A stretch of DNA of 64,000 nucleotides from Haloarcula pellucida (lineage in GTDB: Archaea > Halobacteriota > Halobacteria > Halobacteriales > Haloarculaceae): positions 62,001-126,000 of the forward strand of contig NZ_BMOU01000003.1 of the NCBI RefSeq assembly GCF_014647235.1, read 5' to 3'. Positions within the stretch are counted from its first letter, which is position 1, and each line of letters begins with the position of its first letter. Below the pieces are notes generated by a model. That model ran no database searches and was not told the DNA's origin. It was given only the letters and a program-made list of their open reading frames with translations. Shown one piece after another: positions 15,532 through 25,301 of this stretch. Position numbers and translations under genes: made by a program.

Positions 15532-17348
15532 TACTGGACAGTTACACTCTTGGCGAGATTGCGTGGTTTGTCGATGGATCTATCGAGTTGCTTTGCCGTG
15601 TGGTACGAGACGAGTTGGAGTTGGACGTTTGCGAGCAGGTTCTGACAGACGGGGTGCGTATCCGGGACTCGGAGATAGGCGTCGGACTCCGCCGCACCCG
15701 GGCCGTTCTCCGGTCCGATGCCGATAATCTCGGCCCCTCGCGTCTGGGCCTCCTTCGCGTTCGTAATCGTCTTCTCCGCTTCATCACCCGTGAACAGCCC
15801 GAAGACGGGCGTCTGAGAAGTGACGAGCGCGAGCGGGCCGTGCTTGAGTTGGCCCGAAGCGAAGCCCTCCGCGTGTTCGTAGGTGATCTCCTTGAACTTC
15901 AGCGCGCCTTCGAGAGCCACTGGGCGACTCATCCCGCGGCCGATGAAGAAGTACGCGTCGTACTCTAAGAGCCGCGAGGCGAGGTCCGCCGCGCGACTGG
16001 TCTCGACGACCTGATCGATGTGCGTGGGGACCTGTTCGAGTGCGGCGAGCAGTTCCGGGAGGTCCTCCCGAGTCGTCGCGTTCGGGAGTTCGGCCGCGAT
16101 CTTCTGCGAGAGGAGGATGAGGGTGACGACCTGTGACGTGAACGTCTTCGTCGCCGCGACGCCGATCTCGGGGCCGGCACGAATGAACACGCTCTCGTCT
16201 GCCTCGCGTGCGGCAGTCGACCCGACGACGTTCGTCACCGTCACCGTCGTGGCGCCGCGTTCAGTAGCCGTCCGTAGTGCCGAAAGGGTGTCCGCCGTCT
16301 CCCCGCTCTGGGTCACCGGGATGACGAGCGTCCCTTCGGTCGTGGGCCCGGCCATCTTCGCGTACTCGCTAGCACGGAACACGCGGGCGCGGACGCCGGC
16401 GTCAGTGAGCATTCGCGCCCCGAACAGCGCGGCGTGATACGACGTCCCACAGGCGACGAGGTGGACGTTTTCGACGCCGTCAAGAATTTCGGCGTCGAGT
16501 TCTTCGAGGGCGACCCGCCCGTTGTCGGGGTCAACCCGTCCGCGAATCGTCTTCGAGAGCGAACTGGACTGGTTGTGAATCTCCTTGAGCATGTAGTGGT
16601 CGAACGCGCCCTTCCCGACGTCCTCGGGGTTCCAGTCGACGCACTCGCCGCTCCGTTCGACGGAGAGACCGTTCTCGTCGAAAATCTGTGCCTCGTTCGG
16701 TTCGAGAACGACCACGTCGCCGTCTTCGAGATAGACGACGTCGCGCGTGTGTTCGATGAACGCGGGGATGTCGCTCGCGAGGTAGTACTGGTCGTCGTCG
16801 AGGCCGAGGACTAGCGGCGACCCGGCACGGGCCGCATACACTCGGCCCTCGTCTCTGACGAGGGCGGCGATGGCGTAACTGCCTTCCAGTTCCTCGACGG
16901 CGCGTCGGAAGGCCACAATGGTCTCGCTCTCTTCCTTTCGGAAGTGTTCGACGAGGTGCGGGATGACCTCAGTGTCGGTGTCGCTCGTGAACTCGTAGCC
17001 CTCGTCGGCGAGGAACTCGCGGAGTTCGGCGTGGTTCTCGATGATGCCGTTGTGTACGACGGCCACGTTGTCCGTATCGGTGGTGTGAGGATGGGCGTTC
17101 TCGTCGGTGGGCGGCCCGTGGGTACTCCAGCGCGTGTGTCCGATACCGACGTCACCGGACGACGCCGCGGTCTGAATCTCCTCGCGGACTTCCGAGACGT
17201 CGCCCGCGCGCTTGTGCACTGCGATACCGGAGCCGTTCTGGACGGCGATGCCGGCAGAGTCATAGCCACGGTACTCGAGACGTTCCAACCCGTCGATAAG
17301 CGTCCCCACCGCGTCGTCTGCCCCAGCATGTGCGATGATACCGCACAT
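15531..17348 (-). CDS. glmS: Glutamine--fructose-6-phosphate aminotransferase (isomerizing)
   Basis: This 605-aa protein is of typical GlmS length. It begins MCGI, so Cys2 is the glutaminase nucleophile, with the conserved LEYRGYDSAGIAV. Two SIS sugar isomerase domains follow (about 285-420 and 455-590), with CGTSYHA and SQSGET-type motifs, and the C terminus ends DKPRNLAKSVTV as in the family. It converts fructose-6-phosphate and glutamine to glucosamine-6-phosphate, the entry to UDP-GlcNAc. It is co-transcribed with the asparagine-synthase-like gene downstream. Its location fits supply of amino sugars to the glycan genes that follow. Confidence 0.97.
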   Translation of the reverse strand: MCGIIAHAGADDAVGTLIDGLERLEYRGYDSAGIAVQNGSGIAVHKRAGDVSEVREEIQTAASSGDVGIGHTRWSTHGPPTDENAHPHTTDTDNVAVVHNGIIENHAELREFLADEGYEFTSDTDTEVIPHLVEHFRKEESETIVAFRRAVEELEGSYAIAALVRDEGRVYAARAGSPLVLGLDDDQYYLASDIPAFIEHTRDVVYLEDGDVVVLEPNEAQIFDENGLSVERSGECVDWNPEDVGKGAFDHYMLKEIHNQSSSLSKTIRGRVDPDNGRVALEELDAEILDGVENVHLVACGTSYHAALFGARMLTDAGVRARVFRASEYAKMAGPTTEGTLVIPVTQSGETADTLSALRTATERGATTVTVTNVVGSTAAREADESVFIRAGPEIGVAATKTFTSQVVTLILLSQKIAAELPNATTREDLPELLAALEQVPTHIDQVVETSRAADLASRLLEYDAYFFIGRGMSRPVALEGALKFKEITYEHAEGFASGQLKHGPLALVTSQTPVFGLFTGDEAEKTITNAKEAQTRGAEIIGIGPENGPGAAESDAYLRVPDTHPVCQNLLANVQLQLVSYHTAKQLDRSIDKPRNLAKSVTVQ

Positions 17349-17628
17349 CAGGCCCTCACCTCGCGTCGGCCGTCGGAGGTGGAAGCGGAGGTGGAGGTTG
17401 CTGCAGTCGACGCGGGCGGTCCATTCATGGGGTCAATCGAAGTTGGCGACAGTGTTCGTACGTACATGTGTTCTCACCCTGGTCCCGATTCGACGGGAAG
17501 GACTCGTTGGTATCCACGGCTTTACGGGCCATTCCTATACAGGGTCTAAGCGGGACACCAGACGGGGACAAGCCGAGTGCAGCGTCCCGAGAGGTGACGC
17601 GTCGCACGTCGCCAGCGTTCCCAGACAG

Positions 17629-17647
17629 TTTACCCGCTAAATAATGA
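17629..17647 (+). promoter_or_regulatory. Bipartite promoter of the thioredoxin-fold lipoprotein
   Basis: The plus strand reads TTTACC, 7 nt, TAATGA, ending 27 nt before the ATG at 17674. This spacing decides the start over the upstream ATG at 17644, which overlaps the TATA half. Confidence 0.55.
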
Positions 17648-17673
17648 ACCGACGACCGAACGTGTGTCCAGCA

Positions 17674-18516
17674 ATGCCTGAGAGACCGTCTCGAAGAGAG
17701 TTCCTTGCAGCGCTCACCGCTGGGTCGGCTATCACCGTCTCTGGTTGTGCGAGTGTCGTCGACACCGTCGGCGGTTCCGAGAGCGAGAAACCGACCGAGA
17801 GCGAACGGACGAGCGTCCCAAATACGTCGGAATCAGCGGCTCGATCGACCGAGACGCAGACGGCGACCGACACGCCACAAGCCACAGAGACCGAAGCCGG
17901 GTGGTCGATAGACGACGTCACGATATCGGAACCCTCGGTGTCGCTGTCCCCTGTTACGCTCCCCGAGGAGCAGACAGCGTACCCGACGATGGGCGACGAC
18001 GAGGAGACGCTGACCCTCTACGGTAGCTGGAAGTGCCCCTACACGCGAGAGTTCGTGCTCTCGCAACTGCCCGACCTCGTCGACGAGTTCGTCCGACCGG
18101 GTGACGTCTCGGTACGGTTCCGGGCGGTCGCCTACCGTGGCAGGGAACCGTTCCTCGGTGCCGACGCGCCGCGGTCGACGCGCGCCGGACTCGCAGTCTG
18201 GGAGACGGACCCCGAGTCGTTCTGGACGTACTTCACGTACGTCTTCGCCAACCAACCACAGGAGCGGTATCAATGGGGGCAACCCGAATTGCTCACGCGC
18301 TTTGCAAGCGCTGCAGGCGTCTCCAGTCCGTCGAAGATTCGACAGGCGGCGACATCGGAGAGCGCCTACAGCGAACGAGTCGAGCGGACGCTTACGAGCG
18401 CAAACGAAAACGAGATCTGGACGGTCCCCCGCGTCGTCTACGACGGCGACGTGACGGCGCCGACCCTCGACGCCGAGAGCACGCGCGAACAGTTCGAGAC
18501 GGCCGCCGACGAGTGA
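17674..18516 (+). CDS. Thioredoxin/DsbA-like Tat lipoprotein
   Basis: With the start at 17674 the protein is 280 aa and begins with a twin-Arg type signal (RREFLAA) and a lipobox (VSGC, Cys25). An upstream ATG exists, but the promoter position favours this start. After a Thr/Glu linker, residues 112-275 resemble a DsbA/thioredoxin fold. The active-site region reads WKCPYT (Cys121), so the second Cys of CPxC is replaced by Thr124. It may therefore act by a monothiol mechanism, bind rather than oxidise, or be an inactive relative. It is surface-anchored and monocistronic as far as can be seen. Confidence 0.83.
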   Translation: MPERPSRREFLAALTAGSAITVSGCASVVDTVGGSESEKPTESERTSVPNTSESAARSTETQTATDTPQATETEAGWSIDDVTISEPSVSLSPVTLPEEQTAYPTMGDDEETLTLYGSWKCPYTREFVLSQLPDLVDEFVRPGDVSVRFRAVAYRGREPFLGADAPRSTRAGLAVWETDPESFWTYFTYVFANQPQERYQWGQPELLTRFASAAGVSSPSKIRQAATSESAYSERVERTLTSANENEIWTVPRVVYDGDVTAPTLDAESTREQFETAADE

Positions 18517-18902
18517 GAGTGTCACAAGTTGTCGTGCCAAGTGTGGGGTGTACGGACTGCAGACCGCGTTTAATCGAGATTTAAGCGGTGTTCCGGGCCC
18601 GGTGGCGAGCCATTGTTCTGATTCTCTCGCGTGCAAACGCGCGCTTCGGGCGGGCACGGGCGCGTCCCGATCTGCAGTGTATGTGACGAACCCAGTCGGG
18701 ACCAACGGCCCGACCTTAGGCACTTGCGAAGGGAGTCGGCCGGCAGCGTCGACAGTCAGTCTGTCCGGTCGCAGTCGGGTTATTTTCGCCGGATTTCGTC
18801 GCTATCGTACTTAGCGGCCGCATAGGAATGACCCCGCAACGTCGTTGTGTGAACGAGAACAGCCCGTATCGGTCGCTGAGGGCTGGTGAACCGGTGATAT
18901 CT
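18517..18902. other. Intergenic region upstream of the glycan operon
   Basis: No gene was recognised. Near the end, CTTAGC, 7 nt, TAGGAA (18810-18828) resembles the bipartite motif with a poor TATA half. It could start a transcript about 45-50 nt before the ATG at 18903. Confidence 0.3.
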
Positions 18903-20255
18903 ATGAATTCGCTCCCAAGCAACGACGCAATCGACGGTATGAGCCCGATACAGGTGCCCCAGGAGATCACACCCCGAGAGACGACGGTCTGTGTCGTCGG
19001 TCTCGGCTACGTGGGGCTCCCGCTCGCAGTCGGCTTCGATAAGTCAGGGTACGACGTTATCGGCTACGACATCTCCGAAGAGACGGTCGCTCGGCTCTCG
19101 GACGGCAACGACACCACGGGCGACCTCGGTGACGAAGCGATAGCGGAGGGAGAGGTGTCGTTCACGACCGAACCCGGAAGCATCGCCGAGGCCTCCTACG
19201 TCCTCGTCACCGTCCCGACCCCTATCGACGAGAATCAGGACCCGAAGATGGACTTCGTCGAGGGCGCGGCCGAGACCGTCGGTCGAGAGATGACGCCCGG
19301 CACCACGGTGGTTCTGGAGTCGACCGTCTACCCAGGTGCGACGCGAGAGGTCATGGTTCCCGCACTGGAGGCGTCCTCCGGACTCGACTGTGGCGAGGAC
19401 TTCTACGTGGGCTACTCCCCCGAGCGGGCCGTCCCCGGCGACGAGGAACACGGCCTGCAAAACGTCATGAAGATCGTCAGCGGACAGAACGAGGCCGTCG
19501 GCCACACCGTCAAGGCGCTGTACGACCACGTCATCGACGCCGGCGTCCACCTCGCGCCCTCGATGGAAGTCGCCGAGGCCGCCAAAGTCGTCGAAAACGT
19601 CCAGCGCGACGTGAACATCGGGCTGGTCAACGACCTCGCGATGACCTTCGAGCAGATGGACATCGACACCGAGGCCGTCCTCGAGGCCGCCGGGACGAAG
19701 TGGAACTTCCACGACTACAGCCCCGGTCTGGTCAGCGGTCACTGCATCCCCGTCGACCCCTACTTCCTCATCCACCGCGCGAGTCGGGACGGTCGAGCAC
19801 CGGAACTCGTCGAGGCGAGTCGATCGGTCAACGAGTCCATGCCGAAACACGTCGCCGACCTGATGGTGAAGGCACTGACCGAGGCGGGCCGACCGCTCGC
19901 GGACTGCCGTATTCTGGCCGCCGGACTGACGTACAAGGCCGACGTCGCCGACATCCGGAACGCGAAGATAGCCGCGGTCCTCGAAGAACTGCAGGAGTTC
20001 GGCATCGAAATCGTCGGGTACGACCCGCTACTGGACGACGAGACCATCTCGAACTACCTCGACATCGAGACACAGGAGAAACTGAACTTCGACGGATTCG
20101 ACGGCCTGTTGCTGGGAGCGGCCCACGACGAACTGGAGAATCTGAACCCCAACATCGTCGCTGCAGAGCTGTCGGCCCCCCCAGCTATCGTCGACGTGAA
20201 CCGGGCCTTCGACGAGGCGGACCTTCCCGACGAGGTCGCATACAGGAGGGTCTGA
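18903..20255 (+). CDS. Nucleotide-sugar dehydrogenase (UDP-glucose/UDP-ManNAc type)
   Basis: The 450-aa protein carries the NAD-binding GLGYVGLP motif (residues 33-40), the TVPTPID and ESTVYPGAT segments, and the catalytic Cys in SGHCIPVDPYFL (about residue 281). A C-terminal UDP-binding domain with GLTYKADVADIRN follows. These enzymes oxidise a sugar nucleotide at C6 to a uronic acid. The TVYPGAT/HCIPVDPYF pattern is closer to UDP-ManNAc/UDP-GlcNAc dehydrogenases (WecC type) than to UDP-glucose enzymes, but the substrate is not certain. The start at 18903 is preceded by GGTGAT. It is the first gene of an operon that continues to 25280. Confidence 0.92.
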   Translation: MNSLPSNDAIDGMSPIQVPQEITPRETTVCVVGLGYVGLPLAVGFDKSGYDVIGYDISEETVARLSDGNDTTGDLGDEAIAEGEVSFTTEPGSIAEASYVLVTVPTPIDENQDPKMDFVEGAAETVGREMTPGTTVVLESTVYPGATREVMVPALEASSGLDCGEDFYVGYSPERAVPGDEEHGLQNVMKIVSGQNEAVGHTVKALYDHVIDAGVHLAPSMEVAEAAKVVENVQRDVNIGLVNDLAMTFEQMDIDTEAVLEAAGTKWNFHDYSPGLVSGHCIPVDPYFLIHRASRDGRAPELVEASRSVNESMPKHVADLMVKALTEAGRPLADCRILAAGLTYKADVADIRNAKIAAVLEELQEFGIEIVGYDPLLDDETISNYLDIETQEKLNFDGFDGLLLGAAHDELENLNPNIVAAELSAPPAIVDVNRAFDEADLPDEVAYRRV

Positions 20256-20256
20256 G

Positions 20257-21285
20257 ATGTACCGTGGCCAGACGGTCGGCGTCGTGTTGCCGGCGTACAA
20301 CGAGGCCGAACACATCGGGTCTGTCATCGAGTCACTGCCCGCGTTCGTCGACCGAGTGTACGCCATCGACGACTGCTCGACCGACGAGACGTGGGACGTG
20401 ATTCGCGAGTACGCGACCGTGAGCGAGCAGTCGAACCAGCGGATCGCGGCGGCCAGCGAGGCGGCGACCGAGGAAGTGATGGTGCCCGACGGCCACGGCA
20501 GCGAGTTCCCCGAAGTCGTCCCTGTCCAGCACACGGTCAATCAGGGCGCGGGTGGGACTCTCAAGACCGGCTATCTCCTCGCGGCACGCGACGAGATGGA
20601 CGCGACAGTCACCATCGACGCCGACGGTCAGATGGACCCAGACCAGATGGACCGCCTTCTGGACCCCCTCGTCGAGGGCCGAGCGGGGTTCTCGAAGGGG
20701 AACCGTCTGGCCGACAGCGACGCCGCGGGCGGGATGCCGCCGTTCCGATTGCTCGGCAACTGGCTGTTGACGCTGATGATGAAGCCGGCGAGTGGCTACT
20801 GGCGGCTTCGCGACCCGCAAAACGGCTACACCGCGATATCGAAGGCGGCGCTCGAATCGGTCGATATAGAGGCCATCCCGGACGACCACGACTACCCCAA
20901 CGACCTCCTCGCTCGCCTGAACGCCGCCGGCGTCCGCGTCGCTGACGTACCGATGGAAGCGATATACGGCGACGAGGAGAGCACCATCGAGTTCTCGGGG
21001 TTCGTCAAGCGCACCTCGACGACGATACTGCAGGCGTTCCTCTGGCGGCTCCGGAAAGAGAGCTCACAGCGTCGGCCCCACCTCGCAGCGCTCTACTCGG
21101 TCGGCACGTTGGGTGTGATCGCCGGCTTGCTCGCGGTGGTCAGTGGCGTCCTGTCCGAGTTGCTCCCCGACGCGCTCGCTGTCAGTTGGCCGAAGTCGCT
21201 GGTGACGCTCCTCGGCGGCGTTCTCGCGCTCACGCTGGCGTTCGGCACGGAACGACAGAGCGACGCCGAGGTGGTTCGGGAATGA
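20257..21285 (+). CDS. Family 2 glycosyltransferase with C-terminal membrane anchor
   Basis: The 342-aa protein has a GT-A fold: VVLPAYNEAEHI near residues 9-20, IDDCSTDE near 36-43, and the metal-binding DADGQMDPDQM near 123-133. Two C-terminal hydrophobic helices follow (about 280-330). The pattern matches dolichol-phosphate-sugar synthases of the DPM1/AglJ group, which charge a lipid carrier with the first sugar. The start is 1 nt after the dehydrogenase stop and is preceded by GGAGG. Its place in the operon agrees with initiation of a lipid-linked glycan, though the donor sugar is unknown. Confidence 0.9.
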   Translation: MYRGQTVGVVLPAYNEAEHIGSVIESLPAFVDRVYAIDDCSTDETWDVIREYATVSEQSNQRIAAASEAATEEVMVPDGHGSEFPEVVPVQHTVNQGAGGTLKTGYLLAARDEMDATVTIDADGQMDPDQMDRLLDPLVEGRAGFSKGNRLADSDAAGGMPPFRLLGNWLLTLMMKPASGYWRLRDPQNGYTAISKAALESVDIEAIPDDHDYPNDLLARLNAAGVRVADVPMEAIYGDEESTIEFSGFVKRTSTTILQAFLWRLRKESSQRRPHLAALYSVGTLGVIAGLLAVVSGVLSELLPDALAVSWPKSLVTLLGGVLALTLAFGTERQSDAEVVRE

Positions 21286-22358
21286 ACGTCGTCGTGACCG
21301 TCCAGCACGCCGGCCACGTCCACTTCTTCAAGCACGCTATCGACGAACTGACGCGTCGGGGCCACGACGTCCGGGTGTTCGCCCGTGACAACGAGGCCTC
21401 CATCGACCTGCTGGAGTGCTGTAACATCGAGTACGAGGTTCTCGCGGGGTCCTCGGATTCGCTCCTGTCGCTGGCGACGGCACAGGCGACCTACGAGGCG
21501 CGTCTGCTGCGCCGCGCGCTGGAGTTCGAGCCCGACGTGATGACGGCCATCGGCGGCGTCGCCATCTCACACGTCGCGTCGCTCGTCGGTGCCCGAAGCG
21601 TCGTCTTCTACGACACCGAACACGCTACCCTCATCCGACGGCTGGCGTTCCCCTTTGCCGATACGGTGTGTACGCCGGACTGCTTTCGCGACGATATCGG
21701 CTCGAAACAGGTCCGCTACCCAGCCTACCACGAACTCGCCTATCTCCACCCCGACCACTTCGACCCGGACGAGGCGGTCCTCGAAGACGTCGGGCTGGAG
21801 ACGGACGGCGACGTCGTCCTCGTCCGTCTGGGCGACTGGAGTTCCTCGCACGACGTCGGCGCGAGCGGTATCGAGGACCCCATCGCCCTCGTCGAGCAGT
21901 TGGAAGCGGACGGCGCCGAGGTGTTGCTCAGTACCGAGGGCGACCTGCCCGACAGACTCGCCTCCCGGGGCTTCGACCTCGAATCGGACCGCTTCCACGA
22001 CCTGCTGGCCGCCATCGACCTCTACGTCGGCGAGGGCGGGACGACCGCCGCCGAGTGTGCGGCACTCGGGACGCCGGCCGTCTACGTCAGCGACCTCACG
22101 CTGGGCTACCTCGACGAACTCGAATCACGGTACGGCCTCGTCGTCAACTGTGCCGGCGACGGCGGGACCGAGAAGGCACTCGAGGCCGCACGGTCCATGC
22201 TCGCGGAACCAGCAACGGAGTTCCAGCACCGACGAATGCACCTCTTGACCGAGAAAGTAAATCCGACCGATGTCATACTCGAACAACTCACAGGCGACCC
22301 GAGTGCCCCGCCGAGGGGCACAGACACTGCCGAAGCACCGCCACGGAACGTTGGGTGA
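21282..22358 (+). CDS. DUF354 family glycosyltransferase-like protein
   Basis: The 358-aa protein has the fold features of GT-B enzymes. The N terminus reads MNVVVTVQHAGHVHFFKHAIDEL, and a C-terminal donor-binding motif GGTTAAECAALGTPAVYV lies near residue 248. The DUF354 family comprises archaeal proteins related to UDP-sugar transferases and epimerases such as MurG and WecB. The ATG overlaps the previous stop (ATGA), indicating translational coupling. A longer frame begins further upstream, but its N terminus is basic and lies inside the preceding gene. Confidence 0.85.
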   Translation: MNVVVTVQHAGHVHFFKHAIDELTRRGHDVRVFARDNEASIDLLECCNIEYEVLAGSSDSLLSLATAQATYEARLLRRALEFEPDVMTAIGGVAISHVASLVGARSVVFYDTEHATLIRRLAFPFADTVCTPDCFRDDIGSKQVRYPAYHELAYLHPDHFDPDEAVLEDVGLETDGDVVLVRLGDWSSSHDVGASGIEDPIALVEQLEADGAEVLLSTEGDLPDRLASRGFDLESDRFHDLLAAIDLYVGEGGTTAAECAALGTPAVYVSDLTLGYLDELESRYGLVVNCAGDGGTEKALEAARSMLAEPATEFQHRRMHLLTEKVNPTDVILEQLTGDPSAPPRGTDTAEAPPRNVG

Positions 22359-22362
22359 TGAG

Positions 22363-23295
22363 ATGCGAATACTGCACCTGACGACCGGGCGGCGGTCGTT
22401 CTTCGAACAGCAGGTCGAGGCGTTGCGCTCTCGCGGCATCGACTGTACGGTGCTGAACGTTCCGGGCCACTACTCGGCGGACGACCCCCGGAGTGTGACC
22501 GACTACCTGAAGTACTACCCGCAGGTGCTCGAACACGGACTGGACGAGTACGACCTCGTCCACGCGAACAACGGTCTCACGGCACCGTTCGCGCTCGCGC
22601 AACCGACCCGCCCCGTGGTCGTCACCTTCTGGGGAAGCGACCTCATGGGCGACCACGGATGGGTCTCGAAAGTCGGACAGTACAGCGCGAAGCGGGCCAA
22701 CCGCGTGATACTCCCCAGCCACAAGATGGCAGAGTACGTCGACTGTGAGTACACGCACATGCCGTTCCCCGTCGACACGGACCGGTTCCAGCCGATGGAC
22801 AAGGCCGAAGCGCGTGACCACGTCGGCTGGGACCACGACGAGACGGTCGTGTTGTTCCCGTACGACCCGAGTCGGCCCGAGAAGGACTACGACCGGGCGA
22901 AGAAGGTCGTCGAGGCGGCCGACGTCGACGCCGACCTGCGGACGCTGACCGGCAAGCCGTACGACGAGATGCCCTACTACCTGAACGCGAGCGATACGGT
23001 GCTGGTCACCTCGAAGCGCGAGAGCGGGCCGATGATCGTTCGAGAGGCGGCCGCGTGTAACGTCCCGGTCGTCTCGACGGACGTCGGATTCGTCCGCGAA
23101 ACGCTGACGGATGTCGGCCAATCGGCCGTCTGTGGCTCCGACATCGAACTTGCCGGCTCGCTCGAAGTCATCCTCGCGAGCGAGCAGCGGCCAGACGCGC
23201 GCGAGCGACTGGACCAACTCGACCCGGATGGGTTCGGGCAGCGACTCGAACGGACGTACGCGTCGGTTATCGACCGGGCGAGGGGTGAGGCATGA
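22363..23295 (+). CDS. Family 4 glycosyltransferase
   Basis: The 310-aa protein is a GT-B glycosyltransferase. The N-terminal Rossmann domain starts MRILHLTTGRRSFFEQQVEAL, and the C-terminal domain contains YYLNASDTVLVTSKRESGPMIVREAAACNVPVVSTDVG with the conserved ExGP...E donor-binding pattern. The start at 22363 follows a GGTGATGAG ribosome-binding sequence 4 nt after the previous stop. Members are retaining transferases for cell-surface glycans. The exact linkage cannot be told. Confidence 0.9.
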   Translation: MRILHLTTGRRSFFEQQVEALRSRGIDCTVLNVPGHYSADDPRSVTDYLKYYPQVLEHGLDEYDLVHANNGLTAPFALAQPTRPVVVTFWGSDLMGDHGWVSKVGQYSAKRANRVILPSHKMAEYVDCEYTHMPFPVDTDRFQPMDKAEARDHVGWDHDETVVLFPYDPSRPEKDYDRAKKVVEAADVDADLRTLTGKPYDEMPYYLNASDTVLVTSKRESGPMIVREAAACNVPVVSTDVGFVRETLTDVGQSAVCGSDIELAGSLEVILASEQRPDARERLDQLDPDGFGQRLERTYASVIDRARGEA

Positions 23296-25280
23296 ACGTC
23301 CAGCAGACCGTCCGGCGGTGGCTGCCCTCGCGTCTCGACACCGGGGCCGCCGTCGCGGGGCTGCTCATGGCCATCGCCCTGTTCCCGCTCCGGTTTTTCG
23401 CGTCACAGATATACATCAAGACGATTCCGCTCGTCCTGGGGACGGCCTGTATCCTGTATCTCATCACGAGCGTCCGCGACGAGAGTACGGTCAATGGCCT
23501 CCCGACGCTGTCCCGGAACGCCCTCAGACTGCTGCCGATACTCGTCGTCGTCTGTACGAGCGCGATGGTCGTCATCGCCGTCGAACACGGCGAGCGGTCG
23601 GTGCTGTTTTTCGACGTGGCCGGCGTCGCCGGGACCATGCTGCTGGCACAGATAGCGTTCTCGGGCAAGCAGTCGTTCAACCGGACACAGATACTGCTCC
23701 AGATAGTCCTGCTCGCGGCCGTCGTCCGTCTGAGTGCGTTGTACGTGACTCCGGGACTCATCGGCATCGACATCTGGACCCACATCACCCAACTGGCCGG
23801 GGGCATCAAGGCCGCCGGTACGCTCGAGGCGATCTCGAACAACAAGCACTACACCTCGCCGCTGTACCACCTGCTGGTTGTCACCACGTCGCTGCTGGCC
23901 GACGTCCCCCTGCGGTTGGCCCTGTATCTCTCGCTTGGCCTCGCGATGCCAGTCGCGATACTGGTCGTGTTCACCATCGCGAACCTGCTCGTCGAACCAC
24001 GGTGGGCGGCGCTGGCGACGGCCCTGTTCGCGTTCGGTGACTACGTCATCGAGTGGGGGATCCACATCATCCCGACCAGCATGGGGTTGATACTGTTCCT
24101 CGGGGTGTTGTACTGGCTGGTCCGAGTGATGCGAACGGACTACGAACTCCGGGAGTTCGGTCTGCTGGTGCTGTTTACCACCGCCGTCATCCTGACACAT
24201 CAGGTGTCGTCGTTCATCATGCTGGTACTGCTGGGTGCCGGACTCGTCGCGTACCTGGTGCTCAAGTTACGCATCTTCACCCGGTCGCCGCTCGACCCGG
24301 ACGTGTTCAGGGTCCGGAACCCGCTGAATATCGCCGGGCTGCTGGCGTTCGACGCCGGGTTCATCACGTTCCTCTGGTCGTTCACGCCGTACAACGGGAA
24401 CTCCTTCCTCGTGACTGTGCTCAGTTACCTACAGGAGACGCTGGCGTCCAGTGCGGGCGTGCTGAACCTCGCCGGCCCGTCCGGCGGAAGCGCCGGCGCG
24501 GCGGCGGCGAGTCAGGGACCGACGCTCATCGAGACCGTCGCGACGTACATCAACACCACCGGGTTCCTCCTGTTGCTGTTCGGGACGTTCGTCGGATGTC
24601 TGTACGTCGTCAATCGCCGTCGGGCACAGCAGTCCGTGTTCACGCTGCTCTCGGCGTCGGCGATCATGCTCGTGTTCGTCCTCGGTCTCCCGATGTTCGG
24701 CATCCGAAACTTCATCCCACAGCGGTGGTTCGCGTTCCTCTATGCCCCACTGGTGTTGCTTACGGTCATCGGGCTCCGCCACCTCGCCATCGAACTCGAC
24801 AGGCGAACGGTGGCGGTCGTGGTCCTCATCTTCGTCCTCGTGTTCCCAAGCGCGATGGTCATGTCGAGCAACGGGGCTGTCGACAATCCGGTCTTCGAGA
24901 ATCAGGAGGCCCAGTTGGCCTACAGCGAGGCCGAAATCGACGCCGCGTACACGTTCGGCGAGATGACCGGGTCCCCCGACGGCGACAACCTCCGTCCGGA
25001 TCAGGTGGTGTTCACCGACCACCCGTACCAGACGCTGTTCAAGCGGACTGGGTCGTATCCGGCCGATACGGCTCGGATAAACGACAGCGAACCGGTCACC
25101 CACGACATCACCGTCTACCGACAGGAACAGACAGAGTCGGCCACCTACTTCATCAACAGCAACGGTATCGGCGAGGTTCGAAACATCCCCCAGCAGCGGA
25201 TCTGCCGATCCAATCAGGCCGTCATCTACAGCAACTCGGCCGTGAAGATGTGCGTCACGTCCCCGGCAACTGACGCCTGA
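23292..25280 (+). CDS. Large polytopic membrane protein, GT-C-like
   Basis: The 662-aa protein has roughly twelve to fourteen hydrophobic helices and a C-terminal soluble domain (about 540-662). An acidic motif after an early TM segment (GIDIWTH, near residue 157) and the following loop resemble GT-C transferases, which use lipid-linked donors and place a catalytic Asp in the first large outer loop. The start overlaps the preceding glycosyltransferase stop (ATGA) and it is the last gene of the operon. A role in polymerising or transferring the glycan outside the membrane is inferred. It could also be a transporter. Confidence 0.75.
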   Translation: MNVQQTVRRWLPSRLDTGAAVAGLLMAIALFPLRFFASQIYIKTIPLVLGTACILYLITSVRDESTVNGLPTLSRNALRLLPILVVVCTSAMVVIAVEHGERSVLFFDVAGVAGTMLLAQIAFSGKQSFNRTQILLQIVLLAAVVRLSALYVTPGLIGIDIWTHITQLAGGIKAAGTLEAISNNKHYTSPLYHLLVVTTSLLADVPLRLALYLSLGLAMPVAILVVFTIANLLVEPRWAALATALFAFGDYVIEWGIHIIPTSMGLILFLGVLYWLVRVMRTDYELREFGLLVLFTTAVILTHQVSSFIMLVLLGAGLVAYLVLKLRIFTRSPLDPDVFRVRNPLNIAGLLAFDAGFITFLWSFTPYNGNSFLVTVLSYLQETLASSAGVLNLAGPSGGSAGAAAASQGPTLIETVATYINTTGFLLLLFGTFVGCLYVVNRRRAQQSVFTLLSASAIMLVFVLGLPMFGIRNFIPQRWFAFLYAPLVLLTVIGLRHLAIELDRRTVAVVVLIFVLVFPSAMVMSSNGAVDNPVFENQEAQLAYSEAEIDAAYTFGEMTGSPDGDNLRPDQVVFTDHPYQTLFKRTGSYPADTARINDSEPVTHDITVYRQEQTESATYFINSNGIGEVRNIPQQRICRSNQAVIYSNSAVKMCVTSPATDA

Positions 25281-25301
25281 CGGGGCACGTCTCGCGGACG
25301 G

